This document shows positions 9,008 to 17,557 of a stretch of DNA of 64,000 nucleotides, piece after piece. Source of the DNA: Bordetella genomosp. 10 (GTDB taxonomy: Bacteria; Pseudomonadota; Gammaproteobacteria; Burkholderiales; Burkholderiaceae_B); the NCBI RefSeq assembly GCF_002261225.1, contig NZ_NEVM01000005.1, forward strand, positions 2,170,001 through 2,234,000, read 5' to 3'. The notes beneath the pieces were generated by a model that saw only the letters and a program-made list of their open reading frames with translations, was not told the DNA's origin and made no database searches. Positions within the stretch are counted from its first letter, which is position 1. The number at the start of each line of letters is the position of its first letter. A program made the position numbers and the translations under genes.

Positions 9008-9532
9008 ATGACTGAGAACGCCAATTCCGCCCCCCCGACCATATTCCTGTACACCGAGGAAAAACGCGGCAATCAGCTCGTCGAATCGGTGGTCATCGGC
9101 CAGATTTCCGATTTTTCCGGGTCGGAGAAGCTGATCGTGGTGCAGGATCCGCATACGCGCATCAATTTCGTCTATCGCATCGACGCCTTCAGCAATAACC
9201 TCGACGCCGTCTCGATCACGCACTGCGCGGAGGCGGATTTCGCCGCGCGCAAGAACATCACGATCCGGGGCGCCACGTTCAAGCTGGGCCCTCCCTCCGA
9301 CGCCATCAAGCTGCTGCGCGGCAAGAACCAGTGGATCCAGGACAAGGGGTCCATCCTCTCCGTCCTGCTGCAAGGCGCCGCCACCAACACCAAAAGCGTC
9401 GGCATGGTGCGCACCCAGATCCAGCGCGAACGTCTCGACCGGATTCCGCCGGGCGTCCAGGTGGAATACCTGCGCGACCGCGCGCGGGAAGCCGAGCCGC
9501 CCCCGGCCGGCGAGGATCCCGCCGTCTCCTGA
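9008..9532 (+). CDS. Conserved-looking hypothetical cytoplasmic protein
   Basis: A 174-residue soluble protein without signal peptide or membrane segments. It begins Met-Thr-Glu-Asn-Ala and reads like a small beta-rich domain (residues 10-125, with Asp-Phe-Ser-Gly-Ser-Glu-Lys and Asp-Pro-His-Thr-Arg-Ile-Asn-Phe-Val-Tyr-Arg-Ile) followed by an Arg/Glu-rich charged tail ending Pro-Pro-Pro-Ala-Gly-Glu-Asp. The same frame is open upstream into the repeat array; the ATG at 9008 was preferred because the earlier part is Arg-rich shadow sequence. Family not recognised. A hairpin lies just after the stop. Confidence 0.65.
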   Translation: MTENANSAPPTIFLYTEEKRGNQLVESVVIGQISDFSGSEKLIVVQDPHTRINFVYRIDAFSNNLDAVSITHCAEADFAARKNITIRGATFKLGPPSDAIKLLRGKNQWIQDKGSILSVLLQGAATNTKSVGMVRTQIQRERLDRIPPGVQVEYLRDRAREAEPPPAGEDPAVS

Positions 9533-9542
9533 GACCAGCGCC

Positions 9543-9565
9543 GCCGGCGCGGTCCGCGCGCCGGC
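9543..9565. terminator. Hairpin between two convergent hypothetical genes
   Basis: A 9-bp stem (GCCGGCGCG / CGCGCCGGC) with a five-base loop lies 10 bases past the plus-strand stop and 45 bases past the minus-strand stop. AAAA follows on the plus strand. There is no strong T-tract, so it is a terminator-like structure only. Confidence 0.4.
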
Positions 9566-9610
9566 AAAAGGTCCGAAGGTTCGCCAACGCCCGGGCGGGC
9601 GCGCCGCCGC

Positions 9611-10045
9611 CTACTCGTTCACCGAACAGGCGATGGGCTCGCCGCCCTGGAATTCCACGTCGTAGGTGTGTTCGTCGTCCCACGGCAGCGTAAACCACAG
9701 CTCATAGTCCTCGGCGTCCTCGTCGAACAGCCAGACGGCGCGCAAGGTGGCGTGGTCGACCATGGCGGACACGGAATCGCCGGGCGGCAACTGGTCGGGC
9801 GGCACGCCCGCCTCCAGCCAGTCGTCGCGGGAATAATTCTCCAGCAGCAGTTCGGCGGCCGCTTCGATGCGCTCCTCCAGAACCCGCAGCAGCGCCTTCA
9901 GGTTACGCACGCCATAGGCCGTCGGCGCCTCGCCGGCGGTCTGCATCATGACGTGGATGGGCGGACGGCCGGACGCAAAGGACACCTGTTCGGCGGCCCA
10001 TAGTTCCGGTTCTTCCTGGTCCTGGACAAAATGGGGGTCAACCAT
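9611..10045 (-). CDS. Acidic hypothetical protein
   Basis: A 144-residue acidic cytoplasmic protein. Visible features are a helical segment rich in Leu/Glu/Arg (about 48-72), a Tyr-Ser-Arg-Asp-Asp-Trp-Leu-Glu turn, and a C-terminal beta-rich part with Tyr-Glu-Leu-Trp-Phe-Thr-Leu-Pro-Trp-Asp-Asp-Glu-His. The ATG at 10045 has AGGAGA about 8 bases upstream, which decides the start against an in-frame ATG 57 bases earlier. Not recognised; it sits alone on the minus strand. Confidence 0.65.
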   Translation of the reverse strand: MVDPHFVQDQEEPELWAAEQVSFASGRPPIHVMMQTAGEAPTAYGVRNLKALLRVLEERIEAAAELLLENYSRDDWLEAGVPPDQLPPGDSVSAMVDHATLRAVWLFDEDAEDYELWFTLPWDDEHTYDVEFQGGEPIACSVNE

Positions 10046-10282
10046 GAGGGGTCTCCTGAAGACAAAACGCGATTCGGCGCGCCAATTTTTGGAAATTTTC
10101 AAAACGAAACGGCAGCGACGGGGTTACAGTCCTCATCGTAGCGTGTAATCTTTGCCGCCAAATAGGCGATGAAGCGTAACTATATTCCTCCCTTCCGGCG
10201 GTTTCAGGACATTCTGGCTTCAAATTTCCGCCGAATAATGGCTACGGTTCCCGCACAATAAATAACGAACCCCAACACTTCC

Positions 10283-10861
10283 TTGTCACAGGTAGCATCC
10301 ATACGCCTTCCGAACGGTCTTCTGTCGTGCGTCGCTTCGTGCGGACTGAGCCTGGGCCTGCTGCTGGGCGGCGGGCCGGCGGCGCGGGCGGACGGCGCGC
10401 CGGCCCGCGCCGCCGCGTCGGCCCGCGCGGTGGCGCAGGTGGTGACGGGCATACTCGGATACGCGCGCTGGCCCACGCCGCCGCATCCGGAATTGCCGCT
10501 GCTGTGCGTGACGGGCGCCTCGCCCTATTCCGCCGTCCTGCTGGCGGGCGGCGAGGCGATGTCCAGCGTGCGCACGCGCCGGGTGGCGCCCGACGATGAC
10601 CGCCTCGCGCAGATGTGCGAGGCCATCTACGTCGGCGAACTGCCCCGCGCCGCGTTGACGCATTTGCTGCAAGGGGTCGTCGGCAAGCCTGTGGTCACCA
10701 TTCTTGAAAAAGATCCCGACTGCAGCGCCGGAGGCATGTTCTGTTTGAACATCCAGGGCGCCCAGGTCGGTTTCCTGATCAATCTGGATATCATCGCCCG
10801 CAGCGGCGTGCGTATTCATCCGAGCGTGCTGCAGTTGGCGCGCCGCAAGCCTCAGCCATGA
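10283..10861 (+). CDS. yfiR: YfiR-type periplasmic repressor of the diguanylate cyclase YfiN
   Basis: In Pseudomonas YfiR holds YfiN inactive in the periplasm and responds to envelope redox state. This 192-residue product has a hydrophobic export segment (about 12-36) and the YfiR-like Gly-Ile-Leu-Gly-Tyr-Ala-Arg-Trp-Pro motif near 56-64. Four cysteines at 75, 112, 147 and 154 match the spacing of the two disulfides in P. aeruginosa YfiR (71-110 and 145-152). The start is uncertain: the first in-frame initiator after the upstream stop is TTG at 10283, with no clear ribosome site. The last four bases overlap yfiN (ATGA). Confidence 0.85.
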   Translation: MSQVASIRLPNGLLSCVASCGLSLGLLLGGGPAARADGAPARAAASARAVAQVVTGILGYARWPTPPHPELPLLCVTGASPYSAVLLAGGEAMSSVRTRRVAPDDDRLAQMCEAIYVGELPRAALTHLLQGVVGKPVVTILEKDPDCSAGGMFCLNIQGAQVGFLINLDIIARSGVRIHPSVLQLARRKPQP

Positions 10862-12144
10862 CAACCCCACCGAGCTCCTCCGGTCCCCGTCTTCCCACGC
10901 TGCGCGATGCGCTGCGCCGGGCGCAGGTGTCCGTGACCATCATCGCGGTCGGCCTGGTCGGCCTGGTGCTGACCATCATGGGCCTTGTCGCGCTGCGCGC
11001 CTACGCCGAACACAACACCGGGCTGATCGCCCGCTCCATGCTCTATACGGTGGAGGCCTCGGCCGTCTTCCACGACGCGCCCGCGGCCCAGGACGCGCTG
11101 GCCCTGATCGCCAACGCGGAAAGCGTGGGCACGGCCATCGTGTTCGACCGCGACGGCCTGGTGCTGGCGCAATGGGGCCGTCCGCCCGACCAGCGATTTG
11201 CCTGGATACGGCGGCCGTTCGAAAGAATCTTCACGCCTCCGCCCATCGTCACCCCCATCGTGCATCGCGGCCATACGGTCGGCACGCTGCTGGTGACCGG
11301 CCACCCGGGCACCATGCTGGCCTTCCTGCTCAAGGGGGTGGCCGGCATCCTGGCCTGTCTGGTTGCCAGCGCCATGCTCGCGCGCGCCATCGCGCGGCGC
11401 ACCTTCGAGAACATCGTCGAGCCCCTGCGCAACCTGGCCCAGGTGGCGCACGCGGTGCGCAACGAACGCGCCTTCGGCGCGCGGCTGCCGCCGGCCGACA
11501 TCGCCGAGCTCAACGCGCTGGGCGAGGACTTCAACGCCCTGCTGGACCAGTTGCAGGCGTGGCAGAACCAGTTGCAGCACGAAAACGCCGCGCTGGCGCA
11601 CAAGGCGGCGCACGACAGCCTGACCGGCCTGCCCAATCGCTCGCATTTCGAGGAAAGGCTGCAACAGGCCATCCACGACGCCGGCGTGCTGGGGCAGCAG
11701 GTCGCGGTGCTGTTCATCGACAGCGACCGCTTCAAGGAAATCAACGACCAGCAGGGCCATGCCTCGGGCGACGCGGTGCTTATCCACATCGCCGCGCGCG
11801 TGCGCAACCTGCTGCGCGAAGGCGACCTGGTGGCGCGGCTGGGCGGCGACGAATTCGCCGTGCTGATCTCGCCGCTGCGCGATGTCGAGACGGCCCGCCG
11901 GCTGGCCGCCAAGATCCTGGCGAGCATGCGCGAGCCCATCCGCCTGCCGGGCGGCAGCGAAACGGTGAGCTCGCTGAGCATCGGCGTCGCCGTCTACCCG
12001 GACCACGCCAAGGACGCGCGCAGCCTGTTCGAGGCCGCCGATAGCGCCATGTATCACGCCAAGCGGCAGGGCGGCGACAGCCAGGCCCTGGCCCAGCCGC
12101 GGCCCGAGACGCCCACCCTCTATCCCAAGGAGATCCCATCGTGA
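10858..12144 (+). CDS. yfiN: Membrane diguanylate cyclase YfiN (TpbB)
   Basis: A 428-residue inner-membrane enzyme making cyclic-di-GMP from two GTP. Order: TM1 (about 24-46), periplasmic domain (47-153), TM2 (154-176), HAMP-like linker (to about 230), a short coiled segment, then GGDEF domain (about 250-410). The active-site Gly-Gly-Asp-Glu-Phe is intact at 329-333. An inhibitory I-site Arg-X-X-Asp (320-323) sits exactly five residues before it, so product inhibition is likely. Genes flow yfiR-yfiN-yfiB with 4-bp overlaps. The output should favour adhesion and biofilm. Confidence 0.93.
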   Translation: MTTPPSSSGPRLPTLRDALRRAQVSVTIIAVGLVGLVLTIMGLVALRAYAEHNTGLIARSMLYTVEASAVFHDAPAAQDALALIANAESVGTAIVFDRDGLVLAQWGRPPDQRFAWIRRPFERIFTPPPIVTPIVHRGHTVGTLLVTGHPGTMLAFLLKGVAGILACLVASAMLARAIARRTFENIVEPLRNLAQVAHAVRNERAFGARLPPADIAELNALGEDFNALLDQLQAWQNQLQHENAALAHKAAHDSLTGLPNRSHFEERLQQAIHDAGVLGQQVAVLFIDSDRFKEINDQQGHASGDAVLIHIAARVRNLLREGDLVARLGGDEFAVLISPLRDVETARRLAAKILASMREPIRLPGGSETVSSLSIGVAVYPDHAKDARSLFEAADSAMYHAKRQGGDSQALAQPRPETPTLYPKEIPS

Positions 12145-12644
12145 ACGTTTCCCGTCCCTTCCTTGCCCGCCTGGCCGGCGCCATGGCCATCGCGGCGAGC
12201 GCCCTGCTGCTGGCCGCCTGCCAGAGCGTGCCGGGCGGCCTCACGCCGGCGCAGATCGCGGTGCTGAAGGAAGAAGGATTCACGCAGACCGACGAAGGAT
12301 GGGAATTCGGCATCTCGGACAAGGTGCTGTTCGACAGCGACCAGGCGGCGGTCAAGCCGGAGAGCGTGGCCAACATCAAGCGCCTGACCGGCAGGCTGCT
12401 GGGCGTGGGCCTGGACCGCATGCAGTTGAACGGCCATACCGACAACCGGGGCAGCGACGCCTATAACCGGCAGTTGTCCCTGCGCCGCGCCCAGGCCGTG
12501 GCGGACATCGTCGTCGCCGCCGGCGTGCCGGCCGCGAACGTCCAGGTGCACGGCCTGGGCGCGGCGCATCCGGTGGCCGACAATGGCAGCGCCGCCGGGC
12601 GCGCCGAGAACCGGCGCGTGGCCGTGGTGATCGTCACGCCGTAG
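12141..12644 (+). CDS. yfiB: YfiB-type OmpA-domain outer-membrane lipoprotein
   Basis: A 167-residue lipoprotein with a lipobox (Leu-Ala-Ala-Cys27) and an OmpA-like peptidoglycan-binding domain (about 55-165) with Asn-Gly-His-Thr-Asp-Asn-Arg-Gly and a C-terminal Arg-Ala-Glu-Asn-Arg-Arg-Val motif. In the Yfi system it sequesters YfiR at the outer membrane and so frees YfiN. The GTG start overlaps the yfiN stop (GTGA), completing a three-gene coupled operon. Confidence 0.92.
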   Translation: MNVSRPFLARLAGAMAIAASALLLAACQSVPGGLTPAQIAVLKEEGFTQTDEGWEFGISDKVLFDSDQAAVKPESVANIKRLTGRLLGVGLDRMQLNGHTDNRGSDAYNRQLSLRRAQAVADIVVAAGVPAANVQVHGLGAAHPVADNGSAAGRAENRRVAVVIVTP

Positions 12645-12666
12645 CGCCCTCTCCGCGTTCCAAGGA

Positions 12667-12691
12667 AACGGGCCGGCGTTGCCGGCCCGTT
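12667..12691. terminator. Bidirectional terminator-like hairpin between yfiB and phnM
   Basis: A perfect 11-bp stem with a three-base loop (AACGGGCCGGC, GTT, GCCGGCCCGTT) lies between the convergent yfiB and phnM stops. It is GC-rich with AA/TT at the base but lacks long U-runs. Confidence 0.6.
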
Positions 12692-12717
12692 GCGCTTCGG
12701 GTGTCAAGCCACGACCT

Positions 12718-13914
12718 TCAGGCCACGACCTCCAGCCCGCCGCCGCCGGCGTGCGCGGCCACGGCCACGGGGTAATGCGCGGCGAACACCAGCCGGCCGC
12801 TGCTCCACGTATGGCTGACCAGGGGCAGCCCGTTCACCACGTTGACCGCGATCAGGTCGGCGCGCAGGCCGACGCGGATATGGCCGCGGTCGTCCAGGCC
12901 GCAGGCCCGCGCCGGATTCCCGGCCACCAGGGCGCTGGCCTGGGACAGGGTCAGGCCGGCCTGCGCGGCGGCGGCGAAGGCCGCGGCGATCAGGGTCGAC
13001 GGCTGGTAATCCGAGCACAGGCAACTGGCGACGCCGGCGCGGATGGCGTCGATGGCGCGCATCGATCCGCTCTGGCTCTGCCCGCGCAACACATTGGGCG
13101 CGCCCAGGATGGTAGGCAGGCAGCAGGACACCGCCGCCTTGGCGGTATCCAGGTTGATGGGGAATTCGCTCATCGACACCCCCAGGTTGCGCATGGCGGC
13201 GATGCGATGCACCGAGTCGTCGTCGTGGCTGGCGGTGGGCACGCCGGCGGCGCGGGCCTGCGCCAGCAGGGTCTCCACGCGCTGCGCCGAGCCCTCCATG
13301 CCGGCCAGCTTGGCGCGCGCGGCCTCCTCGGCCTGCTCGCGGCTGAAACCGTGGTTGCCCATCACGTAATCGAGATAGGCCTCCAGGGTCTTGAACTGCC
13401 CTTGCCCCGGCGAATGGTCCATCACGGACAGCAGGTCCACCATGCCCGCCTCGATCAGGCATTGCAGATGGGGCATCGCCGTCTCGTCGCTGATTTCGTA
13501 GCGGCAGTGGATGCGGTTGTCGACCAGGCCGTGCCGGCGGAAGGCGTGCACGGCGCGGATCAGCTCGGCGACGGTCTCGTTGTTGCGCACGCCCCATTCG
13601 CGGTTGGCGAAGGACAGCGCGTGATACGGCGTGCTGATGCCGGCGGCGGCGTTGCGGCGATCCACCTGGGCGACCGCGAAGTCGAAGGGGAACAGCACGC
13701 GCGAGCGCGGCTCGGCTTCCTTCTCGATGGCGTCGCAATGCAGGTCCACCAGGCCCGGCATGAGGATCTGTCCTTGCAGGTCCACCTCCCGCGCGGCCCC
13801 CGCGGCGGCGGGCTCGATGGCGGCGATGCGGCCGTCCTCGATCAGCACGGCGCCGTTCTCCAGCACGGTGTCGGGCAGCACGACGCGGGCATGGGTCAGT
13901 AGCGTGGCGGTCAT
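12718..13914 (-). CDS. phnM: RPnTP diphosphatase of the C-P lyase pathway
   Basis: PhnM hydrolyses ribose 1-methylphosphonate 5-triphosphate to the 5-phosphate and pyrophosphate. This 398-residue amidohydrolase has Leu-Val-Asp-Leu-His-Cys-Asp near residue 56, Met-Asp-His-Ser-Pro-Gly-Gln (the PhnM signature) near 166, Ala-Ser-His-Asp-Asp-Asp, Glu-Phe-Pro-Ile-Asn, Gly-Ala-Pro-Asn-Val-Leu-Arg-Gly and Cys-Ser-Asp-Tyr-Gln-Pro-Ser. All align with E. coli PhnM metal and phosphate sites. It is the last gene of phnGHIJKLM, 3 bases past phnL. A second, diverged copy lies at 19764. Confidence 0.95.
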   Translation of the reverse strand: MTATLLTHARVVLPDTVLENGAVLIEDGRIAAIEPAAAGAAREVDLQGQILMPGLVDLHCDAIEKEAEPRSRVLFPFDFAVAQVDRRNAAAGISTPYHALSFANREWGVRNNETVAELIRAVHAFRRHGLVDNRIHCRYEISDETAMPHLQCLIEAGMVDLLSVMDHSPGQGQFKTLEAYLDYVMGNHGFSREQAEEAARAKLAGMEGSAQRVETLLAQARAAGVPTASHDDDSVHRIAAMRNLGVSMSEFPINLDTAKAAVSCCLPTILGAPNVLRGQSQSGSMRAIDAIRAGVASCLCSDYQPSTLIAAAFAAAAQAGLTLSQASALVAGNPARACGLDDRGHIRVGLRADLIAVNVVNGLPLVSHTWSSGRLVFAAHYPVAVAAHAGGGGLEVVA

Positions 13915-13917
13915 CGT

Positions 13918-14640
13918 CTACTCCGTCAAGGCGGCAACGCCGGCCGGGCTGGCGGGCTTGAGGGCCAGCACGCGGCTGGCCACGGCGTCGCGCACCGCTT
14001 CGTCGTGGAAGATGCCGACCAGGCAGCGGCCCTCGGCCATCGATTCGCGGATCAGTTCGACCACCACGGCGCGATTCTCGGCGTCCAGCGAGGCGGTGGG
14101 CTCGTCCAGCAACAGCACGGGATGGCCGCCGATCAGGCCGCGCGCGATGTTGACGCGCTGCTGCTCGCCGCCCGAGAAGGTGGCCGGCGGCAGGCGCCAC
14201 AGGCGTTCCGGCAGGCGCAGGCGCGCCAGCAGCACGGCGGCGCGTTCGCGCGCCTCGTCGAGGGCGACGCCGCGCTGGCGCAGCGGCTCGGCCACGACGT
14301 CCAGCGCGCCGACTCGCGGGATGGCGCGCAGGAACTGGCTGACGTAGCCGATGACGTCGCGGCGCAGGCGCAGGACGCGCTGTTCCGGCGCGCCGGTCAG
14401 CGTCACCCATTGCCCGCCGTCGCGCACGCGGATGACGCCGGCGGTGGTCAGGTAGTTGCCATACAGGCAGCGCAGCAGCGTGCTCTTGCCGGTCCCGGAC
14501 GGTCCCGACAGCACCAGGCATTCGCCGCGCGCGGCGTCGAAGTCGACGTTGTCGAACACGGGCAGGCGCACGCCGCCCTGGTTGTGCAGGGTGAACATCT
14601 TGCCGACCCCGCGGGCTTCTATCATGGTCTGTGCTTGCAT
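13918..14640 (-). CDS. phnL: C-P lyase ABC-type subunit PhnL
   Basis: PhnL is an ABC ATPase-like protein needed with PhnGHI for the nucleosidase step that attaches phosphonate to ribose triphosphate. The 240-residue product has Walker A Gly-Pro-Ser-Gly-Thr-Gly-Lys-Ser-Thr near 45, signature Phe-Ser-Gly-Gly-Glu-Gln-Gln-Arg-Val near 160, and Walker B Leu-Leu-Leu-Asp-Glu-Pro-Thr-Ala-Ser-Leu-Asp. No transmembrane partner is expected. The start lies in a 15-bp imperfect tandem duplication (CATGGTCTGT twice, 14626-14650), so either of two ATGs five codons apart could be used. It follows phnK by 20 bases. Confidence 0.94.
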   Translation of the reverse strand: MQAQTMIEARGVGKMFTLHNQGGVRLPVFDNVDFDAARGECLVLSGPSGTGKSTLLRCLYGNYLTTAGVIRVRDGGQWVTLTGAPEQRVLRLRRDVIGYVSQFLRAIPRVGALDVVAEPLRQRGVALDEARERAAVLLARLRLPERLWRLPPATFSGGEQQRVNIARGLIGGHPVLLLDEPTASLDAENRAVVVELIRESMAEGRCLVGIFHDEAVRDAVASRVLALKPASPAGVAALTE

Positions 14641-14660
14641 GGTCTGTACTCGTTTTAGGG

Positions 14661-15449
14661 TCAGCTCTGCAGGATGGAGGAAACGAGCAACTGGGTATAA
14701 GGATGCTGCGGATCGTCCAGGATCTGGTCGGTCAGGCCGCTTTCCACCACGCGGCCGCCGCGCATGACCAGCGTGCGATGCGCCAGCAGGCGCGCCACGG
14801 CCAGATCGTGGGTGACGACGATGGCCGCCAGCCCCAGGTCGGCGACCAGTTGGCGCAAGAGGTCAAGCAGGCGCGCCTGCACCGATACGTCCAGCGAGGC
14901 GGTGGGCTCGTCCATGAAGACCAGGCGCGGGTGCGTGACCAGGTTGCGCGCGATCTGCAGGCGCTGCTGCATGCCGCCCGAGAACGAGGACGGCGCGTCG
15001 TCCAGGCGGCCGACGTCGATCTCCATCTTGCGCAGCCAGTTGCCGGCCACCTCGCGCAGGCTGCCGTAATGGCGCTGGCCGATGGCCATCAGGCGTTCGG
15101 CGATGTTGGCGCCGGCGCTGACCTGCATGCGCAGGCCGTCGCGCGCGTGCTGCCGCACGTAGCCCCAGTCGGTGCGCGCCAGCAGGCGGCGCTGCGCGCC
15201 GGACAGGCTGGCCAGATCGGTCGGTCCGCGGTCGCGCAGGTCGTAGCGCACGCTGCCGTGCTGGGCCTCGACCTGGCAGGACACGGCTTGCAGCAGCGTG
15301 CTCTTGCCGGAGCCGGACTCGCCCACGATGCAGAGGACTTCGCCGGGGTAGAGATCGAAATTGATTTCGCGGCAGCCGTGCACGCCGTCCCAGGTGTGGG
15401 TCAGGTCGCGCACCGACAGCAGCGGCGGGTCGATATCGCTTGCGTTCAT
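14661..15449 (-). CDS. phnK: C-P lyase ABC-type subunit PhnK
   Basis: PhnK docks on the PhnGHIJ core complex and its ATPase cycle opens the core. The 262-residue protein shows Gly-Glu-Ser-Gly-Ser-Gly-Lys-Ser-Thr (Walker A, about residue 44), a Ser-Gly-Gly-Met-Gln-Gln-Arg-Leu-Gln-Ile-Ala signature and Val-Phe-Met-Asp-Glu-Pro-Thr-Ala-Ser-Leu-Asp. The ATG at 15449 overlaps the phnJ stop by four bases; the same frame stays open far upstream, but only antisense to phnJ. Confidence 0.95.
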   Translation of the reverse strand: MNASDIDPPLLSVRDLTHTWDGVHGCREINFDLYPGEVLCIVGESGSGKSTLLQAVSCQVEAQHGSVRYDLRDRGPTDLASLSGAQRRLLARTDWGYVRQHARDGLRMQVSAGANIAERLMAIGQRHYGSLREVAGNWLRKMEIDVGRLDDAPSSFSGGMQQRLQIARNLVTHPRLVFMDEPTASLDVSVQARLLDLLRQLVADLGLAAIVVTHDLAVARLLAHRTLVMRGGRVVESGLTDQILDDPQHPYTQLLVSSILQS

Positions 15450-16357
15450 GCCTGTTCCTCGCGCCGCGCGGCGCAGTATTCCGTGTCGGAGCAGACGAAG
15501 CTGCGGGCGCCCTCGTCGTCCAGGATGATCTCGTCGAGAAAGCTGTCCTGCGATCCGCACAGGCTGCACCGGTGCTCCCAGCGCTCGATGGTGAAGGGGT
15601 GGTCGTCGAAGTCCAGGCTTTTCACCTTGGTGTACGGCGGGACCGCGTAGACGCGCTTCTCGCGCCCGGCGCCGAACAGCATCAAGGCCGGGTTGCCGTC
15701 CATCTTGGGATTGTCGAACTTCGGAATCGGCGAGGGCCGCATCATGTAGCGGTCGTTCACCAGCACCGGGTAGTCGTAGGTGGTGGCGATGTGGCCGTGG
15801 TGCGCGATGTCCTCGTACAGCTTGACGTGCATGCCGCCGTACTCGGCCAGGGCGTGCATGGTGCGGGTCTCGACCTCGCTCGGCTCCAGCCAGCGCAGCG
15901 GTTCCGGGATCGGCACCTGGAACACCATGATCTGCCCGGCGCGCAAGGGCGTTTCCGGGATGCGGTGGCGCGTCTGGATGATGGTGGCGGCCGCCGTCGA
16001 CTCGGTGGTGCGCACGCCCGCGACGCGGCCGAAGAAGCGGCGGATGTTGACGGCGTTGGTGGTGTCGTCCGACCCCTGGTCGATGACCTTGAGCACGTCG
16101 TCGGCGCCGATGATGGCGGCGGTCACCTGGATGCCGCCGGTGCCCCAGCCGTAGGGCAGCGGCATTTCGCGGCTGCCGAACGGCACCTGGTAGCCCGGGA
16201 TGGCGACGGCCTTGAGCAAGGCGCGGCGCAGCATGCGCTTGGTCGATTCGTCCAGGTAGGCGAAGTTGTAATGCGGATCGCGCGCGACGGCGGCGGCGTC
16301 CTGCGGAGCGGGAGTATCCATGGGAATCCTGCGGGCCTCGTGTTCGTGGAAAGTCAT
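15446..16357 (-). CDS. phnJ: C-P lyase catalytic subunit (radical SAM)
   Basis: PhnJ cleaves the carbon-phosphorus bond of ribose 1-methylphosphonate 5-phosphate using an Fe-S cluster, SAM and a glycyl radical. The 303-residue product has all key residues: Gly55 (E. coli Gly32, in Val-Ala-Ile-Pro-Gly-Tyr) and Cys264, Cys267, Cys289 and Cys295 (E. coli 241, 244, 266, 272). The start at 16357 overlaps the phnI stop (ATGA), matching the coupling elsewhere in the operon. An ATG at 16321 with AGGAT upstream is an alternative giving 291 residues; both leave the core intact. Confidence 0.96.
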   Translation of the reverse strand: MTFHEHEARRIPMDTPAPQDAAAVARDPHYNFAYLDESTKRMLRRALLKAVAIPGYQVPFGSREMPLPYGWGTGGIQVTAAIIGADDVLKVIDQGSDDTTNAVNIRRFFGRVAGVRTTESTAAATIIQTRHRIPETPLRAGQIMVFQVPIPEPLRWLEPSEVETRTMHALAEYGGMHVKLYEDIAHHGHIATTYDYPVLVNDRYMMRPSPIPKFDNPKMDGNPALMLFGAGREKRVYAVPPYTKVKSLDFDDHPFTIERWEHRCSLCGSQDSFLDEIILDDEGARSFVCSDTEYCAARREEQA

Positions 16358-17556
16358 GCCTGCTGCATCCCGGCATCCTCGGCGACCGTGGACGCCGGAA
16401 TGCCGTCGGCGGCATCCGTGGCTGTATCCATATCCGTGTCCGTATCCGCGGGCGCGTTTGCGGGCGCGCCGCCCACCGAGCCGTGGGCGCGTTCGGCCTG
16501 CAGGCGGCGCAGCAGCGCCAGGCTGGACTGGAAATCGACGTAGTGCGGCAGCTTCAAGTGCTGCGTGAAGCCGGACGCCTCGACGTTGTCGCTGTGATAG
16601 AGCACGAACTCGTGGTCGTTGGCGGGCGACGTGCCCGCCTCGCCCAACTCGCGCGCGCGCAGCGAGCGGTCTATCAGCGACATCGACATGGCCTTGCGCT
16701 CGCCGTAGCCGAACACCAGGCCGTAGCCGCGGGTGAAGATCGGCGCCTGGTGCGCCTTGCCGGTGAACTGGCTCACCATCTGGCATTCGGTGACGTCGAT
16801 CTCGCCGATGGTCACGGCGAAGCCCAGTTCCTCGACGTACAGCTCCACCTCGACCGAACCGTAGCGGATCTCGGCGACGAAGGGGTGGGTGTTGCCGTAG
16901 CCGCGCTGCGTCGAATAGCCCATGGCCAGCAGGAAGCCCTCGTCGGCGCGCGCCAGGTTCTGCAGGCGGGCGGCGCGGGTGGCGGGAAAGGCCATGGGCT
17001 CGCGCGTCAGGTCGAACGGCGCGGGATCGCCGGCGGGAATTTCCTCCGGCTCCATCAAGGACTCGCGCGCCAGCAGGTCGGTGACGCGCGGCATGCCGGA
17101 CGCCAGCGGCTCGGACGCGGGCGGCCGCGTCGCGGGCGCGGGCGCCGCGTCGTCCTCCAGCGAGAAATCGAGCAGGCGCTGGGTGTAGTCGTAGGTCGGG
17201 CCCAGCACCTGGCCGCCGGGCAGGTCCTTGAAGGTGGCTGAGATGCGCCGCTGCAAGCTCATGCGCGCGGTCTCCAGCGGCACGCTGTAGCCGAAGCGCG
17301 GCAGCGTGGTGCGATACGCGCGCAGCAGGAAGACCGCTTCGACGACGTCGCCGGCCGCCTGCTTCAAGGCCAGCGCCGCGAGATGCGGATCGTAGAGCGA
17401 GCCCTCGGCCATCACGCGATCCACCGCCAGCGGCATTTGCGCGCGGATCTGCGCCAGCGTCAGCGCGGGCACCGCCGGATCGCCGCGCCGGAAGCTGTCC
17501 AGCATGCGATAGGAATTCAGGATGGCGCGTTCGCCTCCCTTGACGGCTACGTACAT
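16354..17556 (-). CDS. phnI: C-P lyase core subunit PhnI
   Basis: PhnI is the nucleosidase component that, with PhnG, H and L, exchanges the base of ATP for phosphonate. This 400-residue protein begins Met-Tyr-Val-Ala-Val-Lys-Gly-Gly-Glu, as PhnI does, and keeps the His-rich C-terminal part (Gln-His-Leu-Lys-Leu-Pro-His-Tyr-Val-Asp-Phe-Gln). It is about 45 residues longer than E. coli PhnI because of a low-complexity Asp-Thr/Ala-rich tail (about 360-400) encoded by hexamer-like repeats at 16385-16465. One base separates it from phnH. Confidence 0.95.
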   Translation of the reverse strand: MYVAVKGGERAILNSYRMLDSFRRGDPAVPALTLAQIRAQMPLAVDRVMAEGSLYDPHLAALALKQAAGDVVEAVFLLRAYRTTLPRFGYSVPLETARMSLQRRISATFKDLPGGQVLGPTYDYTQRLLDFSLEDDAAPAPATRPPASEPLASGMPRVTDLLARESLMEPEEIPAGDPAPFDLTREPMAFPATRAARLQNLARADEGFLLAMGYSTQRGYGNTHPFVAEIRYGSVEVELYVEELGFAVTIGEIDVTECQMVSQFTGKAHQAPIFTRGYGLVFGYGERKAMSMSLIDRSLRARELGEAGTSPANDHEFVLYHSDNVEASGFTQHLKLPHYVDFQSSLALLRRLQAERAHGSVGGAPANAPADTDTDMDTATDAADGIPASTVAEDAGMQQA

Positions 17557-17557
17557 A

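Noticed and set aside
10046..10282. Cyclic-di-GMP riboswitch before yfiR
   Set aside because: No GEMM-type conserved core could be found; only a weak promoter-like TATATT.
14661..16415. Possible PhnK fused to an N-terminal domain
   Set aside because: The extra part is the shadow frame of phnJ; the ATG at 15449 overlaps the phnJ stop as in the rest of the operon.
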